Of a stretch of DNA of 64,000 nt, positions 58,332 through 64,000 are shown in pieces (positions within the stretch are counted from its first letter, which is position 1; every line of letters starts with the position of its first letter). The position numbers and the translations under genes are program-made. The stretch comes from JAJTHC01 sp044358835 (GTDB taxonomy: Bacteria; Cyanobacteriota; Vampirovibrionia; Vampirovibrionales; JAJTHC01), in the NCBI GenBank assembly GCA_044358835.1, contig JBIKNF010000001.1, forward strand, positions 196,604 through 260,603, in the 5' to 3' direction. A model generated the notes under the pieces. That model did not search any database, had not been told where the DNA came from, and was given only the letters and a program-made list of their open reading frames with translations.

Positions 58332-60014
58332 TTACCCTAATTTTACCTTTAAAACGTAATCTAGCCAAGACAACAAGGGAAGTAATTTATACGGCTTGGG
58401 CAAAAACGCTTGCGCCCCATGAATCAACGCCTTTTCCACATCGTCATGGTTACACGTCGCTAAAAACACGGTGTGCGGGGCCTGTTCTTTTAAGCGAAGT
58501 AAGCCCTGCCAAGGGTTTTCATCCTCTACATGAGACTCTTTGCGGGCGGTTTCAATGTAGGGATCCACCACCATGGCCGTGGGCATCCGCTGTTGAATGG
58601 CCACAAGCGCATCGCTCACACTGGGCATCACATCCACGTCAATACCGTTCATGCTAATGGTTTGTTCGAGTAAAAAAGCCAGCGCTGCATCCGCTTCCAC
58701 CACAATGACATAAGGAACAGGTGGCGCGTGCACGTGCATCGTCTGCGCCTCTTCAGGCGTAGAAAATAAGAAACGATCGCTTAAGGTGGCGCTTTCATGC
58801 GAAGGGATTTGAGCCAAGGCTTTTAAGGCCAACTGCAAGCCTTTGGAAATAACGGGCGTTAAATGATTAAACGGCGTGACATTGGTATACAATACCCCTG
58901 TTCCCACCCGCAAAGAAGGCACGCGCGTAAATAAAGAATCTTGCTTCCAAATAAAAAAGCCCCGGGCCAAATCATCAGGCGACAAGAAATGCCCACAGCT
59001 GGCATCCAGTCGCTTGGTCACAATCGGCAAAATGCGCTCCAAACGCTCGGGGGTAGAAAGGACCACAAAGGTATTTTCTTCAATGTGAAACACCCAATCA
59101 GGCACATGAAGCATTTGGGCCAGCACCGCGGCACAATGTTGCACCACTTTCATTTTCGCTTCTTGCCCGTAAAGCAAGCCATAGGTATTCAACGAATCAA
59201 TGTAAAACACCGCAAGCGCCCAGTGTTGTTGGCTGTTGGGGTGAGGCAACGCGTCTGTTGAAGCGTCTGGCAACGCCCCCGTCAGGGACGCAGAAGAGGC
59301 TTGTTCAGCGGGGGGGGCAACTTGCACGCCCAAGCCTTGGCGAATACGGCGGTTAAACATCCGTTCAAGCAAATCCGCGTTGGGCTGCCGCGTCAACGGC
59401 GATTGATATTGATCCAAGTGACGACGAATATGGGACAACACCCGAATGCACAGCTCTTCGCTGGACATGTTGGTGTCCAACAATTCATCGGCGCCTTGCA
59501 CCAAGGATTGAATACGATCTTCTTCCACTTCCCCATGACTAAGATTCAAAATAACCGTGCGAAACCCTTCATGCACAGACCATTGACGAATGTGCCGAGT
59601 CATTTCTAAGGGAGACAACACCTCTTCTAAGTCTGGGTGAAACAGCGGACTCATCCGTTCAATAAAGGCGTCGTCGCTACTGTGAGAAACGGCTTCTAGT
59701 AAGTGGTAGCCAGGGGCATCAATTAAGACGGCATCTGGCAGGGTTTGACAATACACCTGTTGTAACGCTTCCATCGAAGCGGGATGCACCAAACGCACCG
59801 CAATGACTTCATCTCCTTGAATGCCTGTGGTAAAGGTATGCAAGTAATGATGATAACTGCCCCATTGGGCGTGGGCATCCTCGTCATTGGCCTGTTTTTC
59901 GAGCACTTCAAAGCTTCGTGCCGAAGGCAAAACCGTTTCTTCCACTTCATGGAAGGTAAAGGGCGTTACCACCAGCAGTTCTTGAAGTTTTTGAAAGTGA
60001 TGAATCGTGGTCAC
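58332..60014 (-). CDS. Multidomain receiver / degenerate GGDEF protein
   Basis: A protein of 560 residues from a GTG with AAAGGA upstream. Residues 1-130 are unrecognised. A receiver-like segment with VIAVRLVHPASMEAL and LPDAVLIDAPGY lies at about 75-205. A GGDEF-like fold follows (about 265-410; WALAVFYIDSLNTYGLLYG), where the GGDEF motif itself is EENTF, so diguanylate cyclase activity is probably lost. A C-terminal receiver (about 430-560) has EADAA, VVDPY and Lys in FLPKPY. It is probably a signalling partner of the histidine kinase just upstream, 71 bases away in the same operon. Confidence 0.75.
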   Translation of the reverse strand: MTTIHHFQKLQELLVVTPFTFHEVEETVLPSARSFEVLEKQANDEDAHAQWGSYHHYLHTFTTGIQGDEVIAVRLVHPASMEALQQVYCQTLPDAVLIDAPGYHLLEAVSHSSDDAFIERMSPLFHPDLEEVLSPLEMTRHIRQWSVHEGFRTVILNLSHGEVEEDRIQSLVQGADELLDTNMSSEELCIRVLSHIRRHLDQYQSPLTRQPNADLLERMFNRRIRQGLGVQVAPPAEQASSASLTGALPDASTDALPHPNSQQHWALAVFYIDSLNTYGLLYGQEAKMKVVQHCAAVLAQMLHVPDWVFHIEENTFVVLSTPERLERILPIVTKRLDASCGHFLSPDDLARGFFIWKQDSLFTRVPSLRVGTGVLYTNVTPFNHLTPVISKGLQLALKALAQIPSHESATLSDRFLFSTPEEAQTMHVHAPPVPYVIVVEADAALAFLLEQTISMNGIDVDVMPSVSDALVAIQQRMPTAMVVDPYIETARKESHVEDENPWQGLLRLKEQAPHTVFLATCNHDDVEKALIHGAQAFLPKPYKLLPLLSWLDYVLKVKLG

Positions 60015-60085
60015 AAAAGGTGAATCCTTTTAAATAGGGTTTATCGCAAATAATCTTCGGGCAAGTGGGGGGCACGTGTTTTTCT

Positions 60086-61237
60086 TTAAAAAGAAGGATC
60101 TTCTTCAGGGGCTTCACCGCTGAGTAAAATACTTTTGCGGTACTGGTTTTGCCTTTCAAGGGTATTCAACGGCACCGTAAACCAAAAGCGAGAGCCCTTG
60201 CCCACTTCGCTTTCCACCCCAATTTGGCCACCCATGCGTTGCACAATGGTTTTGGTAATATACAGCCCTAAACCGGATCCTTCCACCTGTTGGGTCATGT
60301 GGTTGGCGGTGCGGTAAAACTTGCTAAATAACTTGGCCAACTGCGCTTCATTGATGCCGTCGCCTTGATCGGCCACCACAATTTTGACAAAACGTTGGGG
60401 GTCTTCCTTAAAACGTTCGGCGCAAACGGTAATCGTCTTAACTGCAGGGGAATACTTGACGGCGTTGTCCATTAAATTGAGCAACACTTGTTCTAGGCTA
60501 TCAGGTTCTGCCCAAAGGCTTTCACTGGTTTCAATCCCTTGAAAAATAAAGCGTGTTTCTACTTCAACGCCTTTGCCTTGCAACGCGCCATTGACTTTTG
60601 AAATAATATCGCTTAACAACACAGGGCGTGCCTGCGGTTTTTTCTGTTCTTGGCCCAATTTGGAAATAATCAAGATATTTTCCACCATGCGAGAAAGGCG
60701 ATCCGATTGATCTCGAATGATTTTGATGAATCGGGTTTGCTGATCAGGCGCGAGTTTCGCCCCGTAATGAAGCATCGTGTCCGCAAAACCCCGAATGCTC
60801 GTCAACGGCGTGCGAAATTCGTGAGACATGATGGAGACAAAATCATGGTGGGCTTGGGTAAGAGCGACATCTTCTTGAAATGGGCTAATAATGCCTAGAA
60901 CATGGGGCTTTCCGTCTAGGGTGAGGGCTTCAAGCGTCATTTTATAGCGTTCATTTTTCAATGAACGGCAGGTCAGCGCCAGAGGCAAATTTTCTTGCAA
61001 CAGGCTGTGCCATTGCCGAGGCTTTTTACCGTTTATGGTGTCTAGCGTAAAAAGGTGATCCAGCAAAACGGCGTTTTCGGTGGGTAAATCGGCGTCTTCG
61101 CTGGCTGTAAAGGGTCGTAAAGCCTCATTGACAAACACTGGGGCCGTCAAATCGTCAAAAGCGCTAATAAACACGGGAAAAGACAAGGCATTAAACACTG
61201 GGCAGGCTTGTTCTAGGCGTATGGATTGTTCAGGCAT
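60086..61237 (-). CDS. Soluble sensor histidine kinase
   Basis: A protein of 383 residues without membrane segments. A PAS-like input domain occupies 1-125. The HisKA domain has His139 in SIMSHEFRTPLTS. The HATPase_c domain has NLMDNAVKYSP (N box), DQGDGIN (G1), FSKFYR (F) and GSGLGLYI (G2). It autophosphorylates and passes phosphate to a receiver; the gene immediately downstream encodes one. GGGGGAACGTCCT precedes the ATG. The signal is unknown and presumably intracellular. Confidence 0.94.
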   Translation of the reverse strand: MPEQSIRLEQACPVFNALSFPVFISAFDDLTAPVFVNEALRPFTASEDADLPTENAVLLDHLFTLDTINGKKPRQWHSLLQENLPLALTCRSLKNERYKMTLEALTLDGKPHVLGIISPFQEDVALTQAHHDFVSIMSHEFRTPLTSIRGFADTMLHYGAKLAPDQQTRFIKIIRDQSDRLSRMVENILIISKLGQEQKKPQARPVLLSDIISKVNGALQGKGVEVETRFIFQGIETSESLWAEPDSLEQVLLNLMDNAVKYSPAVKTITVCAERFKEDPQRFVKIVVADQGDGINEAQLAKLFSKFYRTANHMTQQVEGSGLGLYITKTIVQRMGGQIGVESEVGKGSRFWFTVPLNTLERQNQYRKSILLSGEAPEEDPSF

Positions 61238-61424
61238 AGGACGTTCCCCCAGCTTTGGCTTATTTTCAACAGATCACCATCTACACGCTAGTGTAACACA
61301 ACTAGTAAGAGTGGTGTTTGCAGTATGGCGTATTTTTCCATCGTCTTGAAGAAATCTTTGGATTTTCTTAATACTCTAAAAAACGATGTCGACGTTCAAC
61401 CCCGTCGTATAAAAATGGCGTAAT

Positions 61425-61600
61425 TTCCGACACACGAAATAGGCTTTTTTGACACACACTTTTACCGTTTTTTGCTTGATTTTAAGTGTTTTACTGGGGG
61501 TGTGAAGGCCTGTTCAAAAAAGCCACTCTTTTTCAGTATACCCTATTTTTAAGGGGCTTGCCTAGTGCCGAAACCCCACGATTTTAACCCCAAGTCAGCT
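61425..61600 (-). repeat. Dispersed repeat R1, second full copy (inverted)
   Basis: The reverse complement matches 5726-5845 along its core (AAAAATAGGGTATACTGAAA, AACAGGCCTTCAC, GAGCAAAAAAC-like). It lacks the 21-bp minisatellite. The CGACACACGAAAT motif near 61428-61440 is inverted relative to the other copy. Nothing else is seen in 61238-61664 apart from the kinase promoter area. Confidence 0.8.
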
Positions 61601-61664
61601 TGCTTAGAGCGTCACTCCTTAGTCCTCTCTTGAAGCAGCAAGAACAGTCGTTTGGCAGAAGGTT

Positions 61665-62498
61665 CTACAAAAGCCCTTGCAACAAAAACCGTAACACCTT
61701 AATGTGATCCTGATAATGTTGGCTCATAAACGTTTGCATCGACGGTAAAAACGCCATTAACGCCCACAGCCCCAGCATGATTTTTAGGGGTGCTGCCACC
61801 ATAAACACGTTCATTTGAGGCATCAACTTTGAAATATACCCCAACGCCACTTCCACCATAAATAACAAGGCCTGAACAGGCGCCGCCAACATAATCCCCG
61901 TACTAAACATGCCCGCAGAAACCACAATCATTCGTTCACTAAACAGGCCCATTTTACCGAGCGCTGGCATTAAATGCAACGGCACCAGTTCAAAACTACT
62001 ATGTAAACTCAACAACACCCAATGATGAATGCCCAACACCATAAAAAGCACCAAGGCATATTGAGACAACGCATTGCCTAAAATCGGAGCATTCACCCCA
62101 GAAGCAGGATCTAAGGCGTTGGCCATGCTTAAGCCCATTTGTTGTGAAAGGCTTTCGCCCGCGATGTGAAAGGCATCCATGACGTATTTCATCACCAGCC
62201 CCATCATCAAGCCCAGCGCGAGTTCTTTAAAAATAAAGGGCAGTAAATGCGCTATATCCATCGGCACCCACTGAAGCTGTTGCACCTGCTGAGGCAGCGT
62301 CAGGGTTAAATAAAAAATCACCGCCGTACTTAAGGCAAACCACACCCGCAGTTGCATCGGAAACGCCGGATGATTAAAAAACGGCGCCACCATAAACAAC
62401 CCCGTAATGCGACAAAATACCAAAAACGTGGCAATTAAATGAGGCATGGAAAGCCACTGCACCAAATCACTGCCCAACGCTTGTGCGCCTGTGGTCAT
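61665..62498 (-). CDS. fliR: Flagellar export protein FliR
   Basis: A protein of 277 residues with six to seven hydrophobic segments and the FliR landmarks RITGLFMVAPFFNHPAFPM near 28, LGLMMGLVMKYVMDAF near 95 and the terminal APLKIMLGLWALMAF. FliR joins FliP and FliQ in the inner-membrane export gate. Its ATG follows the fliQ TAG by two bases, so it is translationally coupled; last gene of fliPQR. Confidence 0.94.
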   Translation of the reverse strand: MTTGAQALGSDLVQWLSMPHLIATFLVFCRITGLFMVAPFFNHPAFPMQLRVWFALSTAVIFYLTLTLPQQVQQLQWVPMDIAHLLPFIFKELALGLMMGLVMKYVMDAFHIAGESLSQQMGLSMANALDPASGVNAPILGNALSQYALVLFMVLGIHHWVLLSLHSSFELVPLHLMPALGKMGLFSERMIVVSAGMFSTGIMLAAPVQALLFMVEVALGYISKLMPQMNVFMVAAPLKIMLGLWALMAFLPSMQTFMSQHYQDHIKVLRFLLQGLL

Positions 62499-62500
62499 GG

Positions 62501-62788
62501 CTAGCTATTTCCTGTGGCTTGGGCCAGTTCTAGCATGAGCGCGAACATTTTTTGGGTGTGTTGCAACATTTGTTGAAGCATCCACGGGGCCATAAACACC
62601 AGCACAAGACCACTGACCAGTAGTTTCGGCACAAACGTCAACGTGGATTCCTGTAATTGCGTGACGGTTTGCACCAGTGAAACAAGAGTCCCCACTAAAA
62701 GCCCCGTAATCAATAAAGGCGAAGCAATCAGTAGGGTTGCCCACAACGTTTCTTTCAGTAAGTCTAAAAACAAGGCTTCGTTAATCAT
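62501..62788 (-). CDS. fliQ: Flagellar export protein FliQ
   Basis: A protein of 95 residues with two membrane helices (about 13-37 and 52-75) and the family block ITGLLVGTLVSLVQTVTQLQ with ESTLTFVPKL. It forms part of the FliPQR gate. The ATG is two bases after the fliP stop and two bases before fliR, showing a tightly packed operon. Confidence 0.95.
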   Translation of the reverse strand: MINEALFLDLLKETLWATLLIASPLLITGLLVGTLVSLVQTVTQLQESTLTFVPKLLVSGLVLVFMAPWMLQQMLQHTQKMFALMLELAQATGNS

Positions 62789-62790
62789 GC

Positions 62791-63555
62791 TTACCTAAAC
62801 CCCATGACGAGACTTTGTGAAATGAGGTGCCAGCCGTCCACCAGCACGAATAAAATAAGCTTAAAGGGTAAGGCAATCGTCGCAGGAGGCAGAAACATCA
62901 TGCCCATGGAAACCAAAATCGAAGACACCACAATGTCAATCACAATAAAGGGCAAAAACAACACAAACCCCAGCTGAAACGCCGTTTTGAGTTCTGAAAT
63001 AATGAAAGACGGCAACAAGACATAAGTCGGTACATCTTTCGTGGTTTTGGGCTTGGGTATTTTGGCCAACTTGGTAAATAAGGCCATGTCTTTTTCAGAG
63101 GTTTGCTTGAACATGAAGGTTCGCATGGGTTCACTGGCCTTTTCCAACGCCACTTCAACAGAGATTCGCCCCTTCATAAAGGGGTCAAACGCCACCTTGT
63201 TGACTTGTTCAAAGGTGGGGGCCATTACAAAAAAGCTTAAAATCATCGCCAGCGACACAATGACCTGAGACGGCGGTAAGGTGGGCGTCCCTAGGGCTTG
63301 ACGCACCAGTGAAAGCACAATCACAATGCGGGTAAAGGCGGTGGTCATTACTAAAATGCTGGGCGCTAGTGTTAGCACGGTAAGCAAAATCAGGAGCTGA
63401 ACCCCTTGGGCCACTTGTTCAGGGCTATTGCTTTTGGCGACGCCCAATTGAAGGGTGGGCAAGGCTAGCCCGGCGGCATCCGCCATGGGCGTGCAAGCCA
63501 GCAGAGCGATGAACCCCAGCGCAAATCCCCAATTCCAGTGTTGACGAGCTAGCAT
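62791..63555 (-). CDS. fliP: Flagellar export protein FliP
   Basis: A protein of 254 residues. A cleavable signal peptide (1-27, ending ADA) is usual for FliP. It then has the LLTVLTLAPSILVMTTAFTR helix, FFVMAPTF, the periplasmic loop, and the C-terminal FQLGFVLFLPFIVIDIVVSS with GMMFLPPATIALPFKLILFV. First gene of fliPQR. The GGGAAAAT box upstream of the ATG is weak. It is divergent from tRNA-Leu. Confidence 0.96.
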   Translation of the reverse strand: MLARQHWNWGFALGFIALLACTPMADAAGLALPTLQLGVAKSNSPEQVAQGVQLLILLTVLTLAPSILVMTTAFTRIVIVLSLVRQALGTPTLPPSQVIVSLAMILSFFVMAPTFEQVNKVAFDPFMKGRISVEVALEKASEPMRTFMFKQTSEKDMALFTKLAKIPKPKTTKDVPTYVLLPSFIISELKTAFQLGFVLFLPFIVIDIVVSSILVSMGMMFLPPATIALPFKLILFVLVDGWHLISQSLVMGFR

Positions 63556-63669
63556 GGGACGATTTTCCCTTATTTCTTTCTCTCTTAATGTGTTTCAGTC
63601 TAGCGCATTTAGGGGGGGCGAGGGCATAGAAGGGGGTGAAAATACGGCATTCGTTGTATTTTTTGAAGA

Positions 63670-63698
63670 TTGACAGCACCGCTTGATACGCTAGACTA
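63670..63698 (+). promoter_or_regulatory. Promoter of tRNA-Leu
   Basis: -35 TTGACA (63670-63675, perfect) and -10 TAGACT (63693-63698) with a 17-base spacer, placing the transcription start a few bases before the tRNA. Confidence 0.75.
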
Positions 63699-63710
63699 AG
63701 AGAATCGAAA

Positions 63711-63796
63711 GCCCGTGTGGCGGAATCGGTAGACGCTGCGGACTTAAAATCCGTTGTGGCTAACACCACGTGCCAGTTCAAGTCTGGCCACGGGCA
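63711..63796 (+). tRNA. tRNA-Leu (anticodon UAA)
   Basis: An 86-nt cloverleaf. The acceptor GCCCGTG pairs with CACGGGC followed by discriminator A; the D-arm contains GGAATCGGTAGACGC; the anticodon loop CTTAAAA presents TAA; a long variable arm (TTGTGGCTAACACCACG) marks the type II tRNA; the T-arm is GCCAG-TTCAAGT-CTGGC. CCA is not encoded. It has its own promoter and terminator. Confidence 0.97.
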
Positions 63797-63830
63797 AATC
63801 CCCTATTTCGTTTGGAGTAGGGGATTTTTT
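63797..63830 (+). terminator. Intrinsic terminator of tRNA-Leu
   Basis: AATCCCCTA pairs perfectly with TAGGGGATT (63818-63826) around a 12-nt loop and runs into a T6 tract. Confidence 0.9.
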
Positions 63831-63857
63831 AATGAATGAAGGGTCTTCTTGCTCCCT

Positions 63858-64000
63858 TTATAGCTGGTGCTGTCGGAGACCTTTGCTTTTTAGCTTTGGC
63901 TAGCTCCGTTTTGAGCTGGTGCTTGGGGGTCTTTGCGCCGCCAAAGACTCCCCAAACCCCCAAAGGCGGTTCAAGGGGGGACGGGGAAGGACGCATTGCG
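63858..64000. repeat. Dispersed structured repeat R2, copy c (cut by window end)
   Basis: In reverse orientation it matches copy b: TAGCTGGTGCTGTCGGAGAC near the start and GTTCAAGGGGGGACGGGGAA with GGACGCATTGCG at the very end. It contains a second paired unit, GGGGGTCTTTGCGC / GCCAAAGACTCCCC (63925-63955), so the terminal hairpin appears duplicated in this copy. The element continues past the window. Confidence 0.75.

Noticed and set aside
58064..58657. Plus-strand frame of 197 residues after pyrC
   Set aside because: Mostly repeat R2, then antisense to the receiver protein gene; no start signal.

Overview
The window looks like a chromosome segment of a Gram-negative-type, flagellated, non-photosynthetic relative of Cyanobacteria (Vampirovibrionia/Melainabacteria-like). 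This placement is inferred from the gene mix: a FliY-type motor switch protein with a CheC-like part, a cyanobacterial-style OmpR regulator, an NrtR-like Nudix regulator, a CHASE2-cyclase, an MlaE permease and scattered flagellar genes. No rRNA gene is present to confirm it. Coding density is high, base composition is near-balanced, and there is no prophage, transposase or CRISPR array.

Layout: 0.2-5 kb holds a DUF5069 protein, a KimA-like APC permease and aconitase. 5.4-6.0 kb is an intergenic block of two dispersed repeats (called R2 and R1 here), one carrying a 21-bp minisatellite. 6-15 kb holds hypothetical proteins, a sugar-transferase-like protein, a TM2 protein, pdxA and trpF (tail-to-tail overlap), a large lipoprotein and a frameshifted gene. 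15-22 kb holds der, an NrtR-like protein, a response regulator, ctpA and a double-FAS1 protein. 21.8-26.4 kb is a motility block: MotA-like, fliL, fliM, fliY. 26.4-33.4 kb holds an FtsL-like protein, an exported protein, a gene-poor stretch with a possible non-coding RNA, a matrixin-type protease, a CHASE2-adenylate cyclase and an HD protein. 33.4-43.6 kb is housekeeping: argS, mtnD, rlmB, comM, a WecG/TagA-type glycosyltransferase, an HD phosphohydrolase and clpB.

44-48.7 kb returns to flagella (flgB, a FlgF/FlgG-type rod protein, fliI), interrupted by a divergent DAACS transporter. 49-57 kb holds a YajQ-like protein, an OppD-like ATPase, a 30-residue membrane peptide behind a good promoter, several Pro/Gln/Gly-rich proteins, an MlaE permease, a parvulin, gatB and pyrC. 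58-61 kb is a two-component pair: a soluble histidine kinase and a multidomain receiver/degenerate-GGDEF protein. fliP-fliQ-fliR follow, then tRNA-Leu(UAA) with its own promoter and terminator, and a final R2 copy cut by the window edge.

The flagellar genes form at least four separate groups (stator/switch, rod, ATPase, export gate), and together they cover most of the export apparatus and switch. The most unusual content lies between genes. There are three families of dispersed, structured repeats whose hairpin stems differ in sequence between copies but keep pairing. Several proteins have a recognisable fold but have lost key residues: the sugar transferase, the Nudix protein, the DAACS transporter and the GGDEF-like protein. 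One gene is split by a shift at an A7 run that sits exactly as an A_AAA_AAA slippery heptamer.
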